64,000 nucleotides of DNA, from positions 2,156,820 to 2,220,819 of the forward strand of contig NZ_CP117677.1 of NCBI RefSeq assembly GCF_028622835.1, in the 5' to 3' direction. Each line of letters opens with the position of its first letter. The stretch's first letter is position 1. A model generated the notes under the pieces. It was not told the DNA's origin and did no database searches. It saw nothing but the letters and a program-made list of their open reading frames with translations. The position numbers and the translations under genes were made by a program. The DNA comes from Caloramator sp. mosi_1 (GTDB taxonomy: Bacteria; Bacillota; Clostridia; Clostridiales; Caloramatoraceae). Positions 52,832 to 63,181 of the stretch are shown here, piece after piece.

Positions 52832-53998
52832 ATGTTAACAGTTGGTATTATGGGTGGTACTTTTAATCCGATACATAATGGTCATTTAATAATTGCAAAT
52901 GAAGTACTTAGTCAAAAAAATTAGATAAAATTATATTTATACCAGTTGGAAATCCACCTCATAAGGAAAAAAAGATTTAGCAAGTCCCTATGATAGATTA
53001 AATATGGTTAAGTTAGCGATTGAAACAAATAAAAAATTTGAGGTAATGGATATAGAAATTAAAAGAACAGGTATAACATATTCTATTGATACTTTAAAAA
53101 AGTTAAATGAAGTACATAAAGATTACAAATACTTATTTATAATAGGCTATGATACGCTAAAGGAACTACATACTTGGAAAAATATAGAGGATATTCATAG
53201 GTATTGTAGTTTTGTTGTAGTCAATAGAAATTCAGATAAAGATGATATAGTTAGGTTGATAAACTACTATAATAAAGTCTTTAGCTTAGATATTGAACTT
53301 GTGAATATACCCAATATAGAGATATCTTCTTCTGATATAAGGTATAGAATTAAAAATAACAAATCAATAAAATATTATGTTCCTGATGTGGTAGAAAAAT
53401 ATATAATTTCAAATAATCTTTACAGAAATAATTTAGACAAGCAAGAAATTAATAATTTTATTAAACAAAATTTAGATGAAAAAAGGTACATACACTCAAT
53501 CAATGTTTCAAATATAGCTGTAAAATTGGCTAAAGTATATAACATTAATGAAGAAAAGGCTGAAATAGCAGCACTATTACACGACAATGCTAAAAACTTA
53601 AGTTCAGAAGATATTTTTAAATATATTAAAGATTATAAAATACAATTAAATGAAATTGACTTAAAATCACCTCAAATTTTACATTCTTTTGTTGGAGCAT
53701 ATATAGCAAAACAAATTTAGTATTGATAATGATGTTTTCAATGCAATATACTACCATACTGTAGGAAGAAAAGATATGTCAATGCTTGAAAAAATTATAT
53801 TTATAGCTGACATTATAGAAGAAGAAAGGAATTTTGAAGGAGTAGATGAAATTAGAAAACTGGCCTTTGAAAATATAGACTTAGCCATTATAAAATCCTG
53901 TGAATCAACAATTAAATACCTTATAACAAAGGGTTTATTAATACATCCAAATACAATAGAATTAAGAAATAGTTTGTTGAATATGGGGATTAATATGA
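52832..53998 (+). CDS. nadD: Fused NadD (nicotinate-mononucleotide adenylyltransferase) and YqeK (HD phosphohydrolase)
   Basis: Two-domain protein of about 388 residues. Residues 1-200 are NadD, which adenylates NaMN in NAD synthesis: [44 protein letters not shown] and [12 protein letters not shown]. Residues about 208-388 are YqeK, an Ap4A-hydrolysing HD-domain protein: [50 protein letters not shown]. Between them there is no stop and no ATG, GTG or TTG that could start YqeK in frame. Frame changes near 52918, 52975 and 53718. The end is uncertain: as read it runs into the next gene; one more base near 53985 gives TGA at 53998. Confidence 0.85.
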
Positions 53999-55104
53999 AA
54001 CGTTTTTTAAAGGCAATTATAATACTTATTTTAATAATATCAATACCTTTAGTCATTTTAAAGCTGAATAAACCAAAATCCACCAATATATTACTTATTG
54101 GAGTTGATGCGGGAGATTATGAACATAAAGAAGCCCCAAAACGTTCAGATACGATAATGCTTGTACATCTTGAACCTAAGGATAAAAAAATATACATATA
54201 TTCTATTCCAAGGGATACGAGGGTTAAGTTTAATGGTGAATATAGAAAAATTAACTCTATACACGCAATTGGAGGAATAAATTCATTAAAAGAACAGATA
54301 GAAACTATGTTAAAAATAAAAATAGATCATTATATAAAAGTTGATTATAATTCATTTAGAGAATTAGTAGATGCAATAGGAGGTATAGATGTTATTATAC
54401 CCTTTGATATGAATTATGACGCAAGGGATATTAAGATACACTTTAAAAAAGGAGAAAAGGTACATCTTGATGGTCTTAAGGCAGAACAATTTGTAAGATG
54501 GAGAAAAATAATGATGGAAGTGGATATGCCTTAGGGGATATAGGTAGGATATCAACACAACAAGAGTTTTTAATTAAAGTTGCTGAAAAATTAAAATCAC
54601 CAATAGTTTTAATTAAGTTCCCAAAGATTTTAGGAGTTATAACAAAAAACGTAAGTACAGATTTTAATAAATTTGATATGATAAAGTATGCCAGTTCATA
54701 TATAGGTTTAAATAAAAATAACATAGAAGTAAAAGTTATGTCAGGAGAACCTAAATATATAAATTCTGTTTCGTATTATATACCAAATTACAGGGATGAC
54801 TCTGATTTTTAGCAAATTTTAGTGCAAAGTTAACAAATAAAAAAACTGATTATAATATAAAAATATTAAACTCAACAAATAAAAATGGTCTTGCAGCAAA
54901 ATATAAAGATATTTTAAGGGAAAACAAATATGAAGTATCAGAAATTGGTAATTACAATAAAAAATTAAGAGAAACAATTATATATACTAAGGATAACGAA
55001 GTAGCTGAAGAAATTAAGGAGATTATAGTGTGTGGTATTGTTAAAAAGATTTAAATCAACAGGAAGATGTTATTGTCATATTAGGGCTTGATAGTGTAAA
55101 ATAA
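53996..55104 (+). CDS. LytR-CpsA-Psr family wall glycopolymer ligase
   Basis: Membrane-anchored enzyme that attaches anionic glycopolymers to peptidoglycan. N-terminal helix (FLKAIIILILIISIPLVIL), then the LCP domain: ILLIGVDAGD, RSDTIMLVHLEPKDKKIYIY, SIPRDTRVKFNG, KINSIHAIGG, and DAIGGIDVIIP, LDGLKAEQFVRWRK, GDIGRISTQQEF. A C-terminal LytR_C domain (NIKILNSTNKNGLAAKYKDI). About 369 residues. Frame changes near 54503, 54812 and 55035. ATG 53996 overlaps the probable stop of the preceding gene. The gene context nadD-yqeK-lytR-rsfS is common in clostridia. Confidence 0.92.
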
Positions 55105-55178
55105 TTATGTCTTTTTCATCAAAAGACCATATAAATATAATAAGATATATTTATTAAAAGTTAGGAGGAATGTTTTTG

Positions 55179-55517
55179 ATGGGAACATCAAAAATGGCCT
55201 ATTTTATTGGAAAAACAGCATCGGATAAAAAGGCCAGAGATATAAAAATTTTAAATGTAAAGGGACTTTCTGAAATAGCAGATTATTTTGTAATATGTAG
55301 TGGCACATCTACGATACAAGTTAAAGCAATAGCAGATGAGATAGAAGAAAAAATGTCGGAAAATGGTTATGAAATAAATCATAAAGAAGGCTATAACGCC
55401 GGAAAGTGGATATTGTTAGATTATGGTGAAGTAATTGCTCATATATTTTATGAAGAAGATAGAGAATTTTATGATTTAGAGAGACTTTGGATAGATGCCG
55501 AAGCGATAAATATATAA
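55179..55517 (+). CDS. rsfS: Ribosomal silencing factor RsfS
   Basis: Binds L14 and blocks joining of ribosomal subunits when nutrients are short. Signature: DYFVICSGTSTIQVKAIADE, GYNAGKWILLDYGEVIAHIF, and YDLERLWIDAEAI. About 112 residues, intact. I prefer ATG 55179 (10 bases after AGGAGG) over ATG 55170, which is only one base from it. Confidence 0.95.
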   Translation: MGTSKMAYFIGKTASDKKARDIKILNVKGLSEIADYFVICSGTSTIQVKAIADEIEEKMSENGYEINHKEGYNAGKWILLDYGEVIAHIFYEEDREFYDLERLWIDAEAINI

Positions 55518-55520
55518 TCT

Positions 55521-55549
55521 TTGACATATTAAGATTATTATAGTATAAT
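55521..55549 (+). promoter_or_regulatory. Sigma-A promoter of the leuS T-box unit
   Basis: Consensus TTGACA (55521-55526) and TATAAT (55544-55549) with a 17-bp spacer, starting 3 bases after the rsfS stop. Confidence 0.8.
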
Positions 55550-55567
55550 ATACAAAAATAAATATTA

Positions 55568-55775
55568 TTGTCTTCTGAGGAGTAGTAGGAATTTACGACA
55601 TTCAGAGAGCTGGTGGGTGGTGCAAACCAGTTGTACGAAGTTCTGAACTCGCCTCGATAAAAAGAAGGCAGGGAGACCTATATCTAATTAAGTGGACCAA
55701 ATTTTGGTCAAATAGGGTGGTACCGCGAGAAGTAGCCTCGTCCCTATCGTTAGGGGTGAGGCTTTTTATATTGCA
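55568..55775 (+). ncRNA. T-box leader of leuS, specifier CUC
   Basis: tRNA-sensing leader. Stem I with AGAGAGCTGGTGGGTGGTG and AAACCAG, specifier region GAACTCGCC with CTC (Leu) at 55648-55650, the T-box AGGGTGGTACCGCG at 55714-55727, and a terminator of about 11 bp (55735-55745 with 55752-55762) followed by TTTTT. Uncharged tRNA-Leu(GAG) should stabilise the antiterminator. Confidence 0.95.
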
Positions 55776-55795
55776 AAAATTACGGAGGTGTAGTT

Positions 55796-58265
55796 ATGGC
55801 ATTTTATGATTTTGAGAGAATAGAAAAAAGTGGCAAGAAAAATGGAAGCATAATAACAATTTTAATGGAGAAGATTTCTCAGAGAAACCTAAATATTATA
55901 TGCTTGTAATGTTCCCATATCCATCAGGGAAAATTCATATGGGACACGTTAGAAATTATTCTATAGGTGATGTTATTGCAAGATTTAAGAGAATGCAAGG
56001 GTATAATGTACTTCATCCTATTGGATTTGATGCGTTTGGACTACCAACTGAAAATGCTGCAATCAAACACGGTATTCCTCAAAGGAATGGACAATAAGCA
56101 ATATGTCAGAGATGGAGGAACAATTAAAAAGATTAGGATTTAGCTATGACTGGGAGAGAGAAGTTAAAACTTGTATGCCTGAATACTATAAATGGACTCA
56201 GTGGATGTTTTTACAGATGTATAAAAACGGTTTAGCTTATAAGAAAAAATCATTTGTAAATTGGTGTCCATCCTGTGAAACAGTTTTAGCAAATGAGCAG
56301 GTTGTAAATGGAGAATGCGAAAGATGTGGAACACCTGTTGGTAAAAAGAATTTAGAGCAATGGTATTTTAAAATAACTGATTATGCAGAGAGGCTCTTAA
56401 ATGATATTGAAAGATTAAAGGGATGGCCAGAAAAAGTTAAAATAATGCAAGAAAATTGGATAGGTAAAAGCACAGGTGCTTTAATTGATTTTAAAATTGA
56501 AGGAAGAGAAGAGAAGATTACAGTATTTACAACAAGGCCAGATACAGTTTTTGGTGTTACGTATATAGTTCTTGCTCCGGAACATCCATTAGTTCAACAA
56601 ATTTCAAAGGGTACAGAATACGAAGGGCAGGTTAATGAGTTCATAAATAAAATGCAATTTGTTAACGAAGTTACAAGAACATCATCTGATTTAGAAAAAG
56701 AAGGTGTATTTACAGGAGCATATGCTATAAATCCAGCAAATGGAGATAGAATTCCAATTCTTACAGCAAATTATGTACTTTTAGATTATGGAACAGGTGC
56801 TGTTATGGCGGTACCAGCCCACGATGAAAGGGATTTTGATTTTGCTAAAAAGTACAATTTACCTATAAAAGTTGTAATCAATCCTAATGAAGAAGTTTTA
56901 GATGCTAACACTATGTCTAAGGCATATACTGAAGATGGAATTATGTGTAATTCAGGTCAATTTGATGGAATGAATAATAGAGAAGCATATAATAAAATAA
57001 TAGACTATTTAAAGGAAAAGGGTGCCGGTGACTACAAAGTAAACTATAGATTAAGAGACTGGTTAATATCAAGACAAAGATATTGGGGAGCACCAATTCC
57101 AATAGTATACTGTGAACATTGTGGCGAGGTACCAGTGCCAGAAGATGAGTTGCCTGTATTATTACCAGAAGATGTTGTATTTACAGGAAAAGGTGAATCA
57201 CCACTTACAACATCAGAGTCATTTATGAATACAGTTTGTCCAAAATGTGGGGCAAAAGCAACAAGAGAAAAGGATACAATGGATACATTTGTATGTTCAT
57301 CTTGGTATTTCTTAAGATACACTGATGCTAATAATGATAAACAGGCATTTGACTATCAAAAGGCAAAGTATTGGATGGATGTTGATCAATATGTTGGAGG
57401 AGTAGAACACGCAATATTACACCTTTTATATTCAAGATTCTTTACAAAGGCTTTATATGATTTTAAAATTTCACCAGTAGATGAACCATTTAGAAATCTA
57501 TTAACACAAGGAATGGTTTTAAAAGATGGTGCTAAGATGTCAAAATCTAAAGGTAACATAGTAAGTCCTGAAGAAATAGTAAAACAATATGGAGCTGATA
57601 CAGCAAGATTATTTGTTTTGTTTGCAGCACCTCCAGAAAGAGATTTAGAATGGAGCGATCAAGGAGCTGAAGGTTGCTTTAGATTTTTAAATAGAGTATG
57701 GAGATTAGTTGACGAATTAAAGGACAGATGCAGAATAAATAAAGCTATTGATGTTCAACAATTAACAAAAGATGATAAAGAAATGAGAAGAGTATTACAT
57801 TCAGTTGTTAAAAAAGTTACTGAAGATATTACAGAAAGATTTAACTTTAATACTGCAATAAGTGCTACAATGGAACTTGTTAATGCAATGTATCAATATA
57901 AAGAAAAGGATAATGCTAAGGATGAAGTATTAAAAGAGGCAACAGAAAAGTTGTTATTAATATTAGCACCTTTTGTGCCACATATTACTGAGGAGTTATG
58001 GGAAATGATTGGTAAAGAGGGAAGTGTGCATAGTCAAATGTGGCCAGAATATGATACAGAAGCATTGAAGCAGGATGAAATAGAAATTGTAGTACAAATT
58101 AATGGCAAATTAAGAGGAAAAGTATTAGTTTCACCTACTGCAACTCAAGAAGAAACTTTATTAATAGCAAAGAATGACGAAAAAATAAAGCAAAGCTTAG
58201 AGGGAAAACAAATAGTAAAGGAAATAGTTGTACCAGGAAAAATTGTAAATATAGTTGTAAAGTAA
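55796..58265 (+). CDS. leuS: Leucyl-tRNA synthetase
   Basis: Class I synthetase charging tRNA-Leu. HIGH motif [15 protein letters not shown] near residue 45, the editing CP1 domain ([33 protein letters not shown]), zinc-like Cys pairs ([13 protein letters not shown]), the KMSKSKGN motif, and the anticodon domain. About 822 residues. Only two or three shifts, all before residue 105 (A run near 55835, near 56095); the remaining 720 residues are intact. RBS CGGAGGTG. Confidence 0.97.
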
Positions 58266-58274
58266 AACAAAACT

Positions 58275-58304
58275 AAGCCATAGGTTGATAACCTATGGCT
58301 TTTG
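58275..58304 (+). terminator. Terminator after leuS
   Basis: 12-bp perfect stem AAGCCATAGGTT (58275-58286) with its complement at 58290-58301, GAT loop, then TTT. Confidence 0.85.
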
Positions 58305-58381
58305 CTGTATTTATTAAGGTTTATAGTATTCGTAATATTGAATGATATCTTCTAATAAACGGGTATATTATGAATTAAAAT

Positions 58382-58410
58382 TTGCAAATTTCTTTTATAA
58401 GGTTTATAAT
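58382..58410 (+). promoter_or_regulatory. Sigma-A promoter of ridA
   Basis: TTGCAA (58382-58387) and TATAAT (58405-58410), 17-bp spacer, about 30 bases before ridA. Confidence 0.65.
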
Positions 58411-58440
58411 TAAAATATATAATTATAGGAGGTTGGTATT

Positions 58441-58823
58441 ATGGAAAAACAAGTTATAAGCACAAATAATGCTCCAGCAGCAATAGGACCTTATTCACAG
58501 GCAATAAAATATGGTAATTTAGTATTTACATCTGGACAAATACCAATAAATCCTCATACAGGTGAACTTGTATCAAATGATGTAAAACTTGCAGCAAAAC
58601 AATCATTAGAAAATGTTAAAGCTATATTAGAGGCTGCTGGCACTTCAATGGATAAGGTCATCAAAACAGTAATATTCTTAAAGGACATAAACGATTTTGC
58701 AGCTGTTAATGAAGTATATGGAGAATACTTTAAAGAAAAATGCCAGCAAGATCAACAGTTCAAGTAGGAAAACTTCCTAAGGATGCTTTAGTAGAAATTG
58801 AGGCAATTGCATACATAGAATAA
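58441..58823 (+). CDS. ridA: Enamine/imine deaminase RidA
   Basis: Hydrolyses reactive 2-aminoacrylate-type enamines made by PLP enzymes. Signatures: [24 protein letters not shown] (split by eye), [18 protein letters not shown], and after the shift [20 protein letters not shown] with the active-site Arg. About 127 residues. One frame change near 58741. RBS AGGAGG. Confidence 0.95.
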
Positions 58824-58857
58824 AGGGCCTATCTTTTGAGGCCCCTTTTTCTTTTAT
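58822..58857 (+). terminator. Terminator after ridA
   Basis: AAGGGCCT (58823-58830) pairs with AGGCCCCTT (58839-58847) with one bulged C, followed by TTTTTCTTTT. It overlaps the end of the convergent carboxypeptidase gene. Confidence 0.7.
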
Positions 58858-60031
58858 ATTTTCTATAAAATCCCCGAATCAGAAAAATGGCGATTATTGG
58901 ATATAAATAGTTGCTATAATTTTTGGATTTTATATTATAATTAAAACTTGTTATATAGTCTTGAGTTGAAATTAAATCAATTGAATCAATAACCTTTCCA
59001 TCAAGCAATAATTCTACTTTTCCTACAACTTCGTTTTTGTGAACATTTTTAAGGTTTTGTTTTAAAATTACGTTTTGAGCAGGTATTTTACTATTATTCT
59101 TATTTATAAGAAAATAAAAATCCCTGCTACTATAAACAGGTATTAAATTTTTCTCTTGATTTATATGAATATAGGTATAAGGTAAAGTACTATCTATTAT
59201 TTTTTCTTTACTGAAATTGTTGAATCCATATTCAAATAATTTAATAACATCGTTATAGACTTGGGAGGAGATTTCATTACTACAACAATTAAATTAATTC
59301 CATCCTTTGATGCAGAACCAACAAAAGTGTTTTTAGCTTTAATTGTATAACCAGTCTTTACACCTGTTGCAAACTTATAATAATATTTCCCACCGTTCCA
59401 AAGAAGCTTGTTATGATTATTAAGGTATCGAGTTTCTGGTTGTTTGTTGGTTGGTGGAATTATATATTGTTTAGTTGCAACAATGGTTCTAAATGTTTCA
59501 TTCCTCATTGCATATCTTGTTATAAGTGCCATATCAAATGCGGTTGTGTAGTGATTATCATCATAAAGCCCGTGAGGGTTAGAAAAGTATGTGTTTTTAC
59601 AACCAATTTTTTTACATATTCATTCATTATTTTAGTAAATTCTTCAACGCTTCCAGAGATATGTTCTGCAAGTGCTTCTGCTACATCATTTGCTGAAGAA
59701 AGCATTAGTGCATATAGTAGTTGTTCAATAGTAAATTCTTCGCCCTCGTGTATATAAATTTTACTACCACCTACATAGGGGGATTTTTTCCAATTATAAC
59801 TTTATCCTGCAAATTGCATTTTTCAAGCACAATTATTGTAGTTAAAATTTTAGTAATACTTGCAGGAGCTAAGATGCTATTTGAATTTTTTCGTATAGAA
59901 TTTGACCAGTATCAGCGTCAATTAATATAGCTGATTCACAATTCAATTCAATATTGTCTTCTGCAAAAGCTGTTAGCCTAAATGGATTTAGACAAAAAAT
60001 ATAGTAACTATTATTATCAATATTTTTTCAC
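58829..60031 (-). CDS. Serine-type D-Ala-D-Ala carboxypeptidase (PBP5/DacF type)
   Basis: Trims the terminal D-Ala of peptidoglycan stems. On the minus strand GTG 60031 follows GGAGAGAG. A signal peptide (ILIIIVTIFF ... LTAFAEDN) precedes the peptidase S11 domain with catalytic APASITKILTTI (SxxK), LLYALMLSSANDVAEALAEH (SxN), and GVKTGYTIKAKNTFVGSA (KTG). The PBP5_C region and a C-terminal hydrophobic anchor (YLYPIIAIFLI) with a basic tail follow. About 400 residues. Frame changes near 59990, 59895, 59785, 59610, 59530 and 59240. DacF and DacB cannot be told apart here. Confidence 0.9.
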
Positions 60032-60137
60032 CTTTTGTCTCTCTCCTTTCTAGTGGTTTAATTATACCAAAAAAAATCCATTAACAATACAGTTTAATTT
60101 TAATACAGTTGGGTAAAATTTTATTGAGGTGGTCAAT

Positions 60138-60699
60138 ATGAATTTTACTAAAAATCAAAAGATTGGTTTATATGCTTTATTTTTAATAATGTTAATAGTA
60201 GGTTCTATAAAATACTATTCAATTAAAGCAGGAAATAATGACATAGCTGTAATTAAAAGTGAAGATAATTGTAAAAAGAGATAAAAGTGTATATCTGTGG
60301 TGAAGTAAAAAGGCCTGGCGTTTATAAAATAGATGATGACAAACGTTTGATAGATTTAATATATATAGCTGGTGGTTTTACTGAGAATGCAAATTCAGAA
60401 GCAGTTAATTTGGCAATCAAATTAAAGGATGAAGATTATATAAGAATTCCAGCGAAAGGCATTAAGAATGGTAATGGTGAAGTTGTACTTTCAAATATAA
60501 ATGAAAATAAGATTAATATAAATAAAGCTACAATAGAAGAATTAAAAAAATTACCCAGAATTGGAGATTCATTAGCAAGAAGAATTATAGAATACAGAGA
60601 AAAAATGGACAATTTAAAAGAATAGAAGATATAAAAAACGTAAGTGGAATTGGTGATAAGATGTTTGAAAATATTAAGGATTTTATATGTGTTTATTGA
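60138..60699 (+). CDS. ComEA-like DNA-binding protein (SLBB plus helix-hairpin-helix)
   Basis: Membrane-anchored protein of about 187 residues. N-terminal helix (GLYALFLIMLIVGSIKYY), then SLBB domain VYICGEVKRPGVYKIDDDKR with LIYIAGGFTENA, then double HhH: INKATIEELKKLPRIGDSLA and IEDIKNVSGIGDKMFENIKD. This is the ComEA order, which binds DNA in competence. No comEC is nearby in the window. Frame changes near 60272 and 60610. ATG 60138 follows GAGGTGG. Confidence 0.88.
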
Positions 60700-60746
60700 T
60701 TAGATATGGTTAATGATATAAAATTAATTAGAGGGGAGGGATAATA

Positions 60747-61777
60747 ATGACAGACATAAAGTTAACTCAAATGGTTAAAGCAGCTGGTTGAGCGGCAAAG
60801 ATTGGTCCTGAGACCTTGGCACAGGTTCTGTGTCAATTACCTAAGGTATTTGATAATAATCTAATTGTTGGAATAGAAACATCTGATGATGCTGCTGTAT
60901 ATAAAATAAATGATGAACTTGCAATTATACATACTGTTGACTTTTTACTCCTGTTGTTGATGATCCTTATATTTTTGGCCAGATAGCAGCAGCAAATTCC
61001 TTAAGTGATATTTATGCAATGGGTGGAGATGTACTTTTGGCTCTAAATATAGCTTGTTTTCCTGCCTGCAAAGATATTAATATATTAGGTGATATATTAA
61101 AGGGTGGTGCAGATAAAGTAATAGAAGCAAAGGGTATTATTGCAGGAGGTCATACAATTGATGATAATGAGCCAAAGTATGGGCTATCAGTTATAGGATA
61201 TGTTAATCCTAATAATATTTGGGTTAATTCCAATGCAAAAGCTGGTGATATGCTGATTTTAACAAAACCAATAGGAACAGGTATAATAAATACAGCAATA
61301 AAAGGAGACGTAGTAGAAGAAAAACAAATTGAAGAAGCAGTAAAAACTATGTCTACTTTAAATATGTATGCTGCTAATATTGCTAAGAAATATAAAATAA
61401 ACTCTTGTACAGATATAACAGGTTTTGGACTTGCTGGGCACCTATATGAAATGGCAAAGGGTAGTAATGTTACAATTCATATTCAGTGGGATTCAATTAA
61501 ATTATTAGATGGAGTTGAAGAATTTGCTAAAATGGGTATAATTCCTGCAGGATGTTATAGAAATAAAGATTATTTAAAGGGTAAATATATTAATTTAAAG
61601 AATAGTGAATTTATAGAAGATATAGTATTTGATCCTCAAACATCAGGAGGACTTGTATTTTCTTTAGAAAGTAATGAAGCAATAGAATTGTTAAGCGATT
61701 TAGAAAAGAATAATGTACAAGCTTTTATAGTTGGCTATGTTACAGACTTTGATGGAACATACATATATATTGAATAG
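60747..61777 (+). CDS. selD: Selenide, water dikinase SelD, itself a selenoprotein
   Basis: Makes selenophosphate from selenide and ATP for tRNA-Sec synthesis. ATG 60747 follows GAGGGGAGGG. The frame reads LTQMVKAAG, then TGA at 60789-60791, then [19 protein letters not shown]: the TGA is exactly at the catalytic Cys/Sec site of SelD, so I read it as selenocysteine. Further motifs: [50 protein letters not shown], and [16 protein letters not shown]. About 343 residues. One frame change in the T run near 60947. It is followed 9 bases later by selA. Confidence 0.95.
60789..60840 (+). promoter_or_regulatory. Selenocysteine UGA and SECIS-like hairpin in selD
   Basis: In-frame TGA (60789-60791) followed by a hairpin: TTGGCACAG (60816-60824) with CTGTGTCAA (60828-60836), one G-U pair, apical loop GTT. 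A smaller stem GGTC/GACC lies before it. The apical stem resembles the E. coli fdhF SECIS (CAGGUCUG) in having a G-rich ACAGGTTCTGT tip. The distance from UGA to the loop, about 34 bases, is at the long side for bacterial SECIS elements. Confidence 0.75.
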
Positions 61778-61786
61778 GAGGTCAAA

Positions 61787-63170
61787 ATGAGCAACTTATT
61801 ATCATTACTTCCTAAGGTAGACACGTTATTAAATGAAAACAGAATAAAAAGCTTTTGGACAGATATCCAAGAAAATATGTCGTAGATATTGTGAGAGCAG
61901 TAATTGAAGGATATAGAAAAGGAGTTTTAGAAGGACAAATAAAAGAAATAAATAAAGAACAAATAATAAGAGATATATGTAATCAATTAGAAATTAATTA
62001 TAAACCAAGTTTAAAAAGAGTTATTAATGCGACAGGAACAGTTATTCATACTAATTTAGGGAGATCCCCGATTTCAAAATATGCTCTTGAGCGAATTATA
62101 GAAATTGGAGGAAGATATAATAATTTAGAATACAATTTAGATGAAGGTAAGAGGGGATCAAGATATAGTCACGTAGAAAAACTACTCTGTAAAATAACAG
62201 GAGCAGAGGATGCAATAGTTGTTAATAATAATGCAGCTGCAGTATTATTAGTATTGTCGACAATTGCAAAAAATAAGGAAGTTATAGTTTCAAGAGGACA
62301 ATTAGTAGAAATAGGAGGTTCCTTTAGAGTTCCGTTGGTTATGGAACAAAGTGGAGCAATACTAAAGGAAGTAGGAACGACAAATAGAACGCATCTATTT
62401 GATTATGAAAATGCAATATGTGAAAATACTGCGGCAATACTTAGGGTTCATCAGAGCAATTATAGAATTCTTGGTTTTACAGAGGAAGTTAGTATAGAAG
62501 AATTGGTTGAATTAAAGAAAAAATATGGTCTACCTCTTATAGAAGATATTGGTAGTGGAGTTTTTATAGATTTATCTAAGTATGGACTAAGTTATGAACC
62601 GACAGTACAAAATAGTATAAAAAAGGTGTAGATATTGTTACATTTAGTGGTGATAAACTATTAGGTGGGCCACAAGCTGGTATAATAATAGGAAAAAAGA
62701 ATATATTCAAAGGATGAAGAAAAATCAGCTAACAAGGGCATTGAGAATAGATAAGTTTACATTAGCAGCTCTTGAAGCAACTTTAAATCTATATTTAAAT
62801 GAAGAAGAAGTTATAAAAAATATTCCCATATTAAATATGTTGACACTTGATTATCAAGAATTAAAAAGAAGGGCAAATAAATTATTAAAAATTTTAAAGA
62901 AAGAAATAAATGCTGAAAGAGCAAAAATAACAGTTAGAGAAGATTTTTCTACAGTTGGTGGAGGAGCTATGCCTCTTGAGACAATCCCAACATTCGTAGT
63001 AACTATAGAGCCAAAAAATAAAAAGGTAGAAGAGGTTGAAGAAGAATTAAGAAAATGTGAGAATACCTGTAGTAGTGAGGGTAAACAAAAATACTATAAT
63101 AATAGACCTTAGAACTCTTTTTGAGGATGATTATGTAATAATACAGAAAAATCTAAATAGCATCTTATAG
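61787..63170 (+). CDS. selA: L-seryl-tRNA(Sec) selenium transferase SelA
   Basis: PLP enzyme that turns Ser-tRNA(Sec) into Sec-tRNA(Sec). Visible: [43 protein letters not shown]-like [28 protein letters not shown] and the PLP Lys in [14 protein letters not shown]. About 461 residues. ATG 61787 follows TAGGAGGTC. Frame changes near 61853, 62620, 62700 and 63055; the last leads to a tail with [16 protein letters not shown] and a stop at 63170. Confidence 0.94.
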
Positions 63171-63181
63171 GGGCAAAATTA

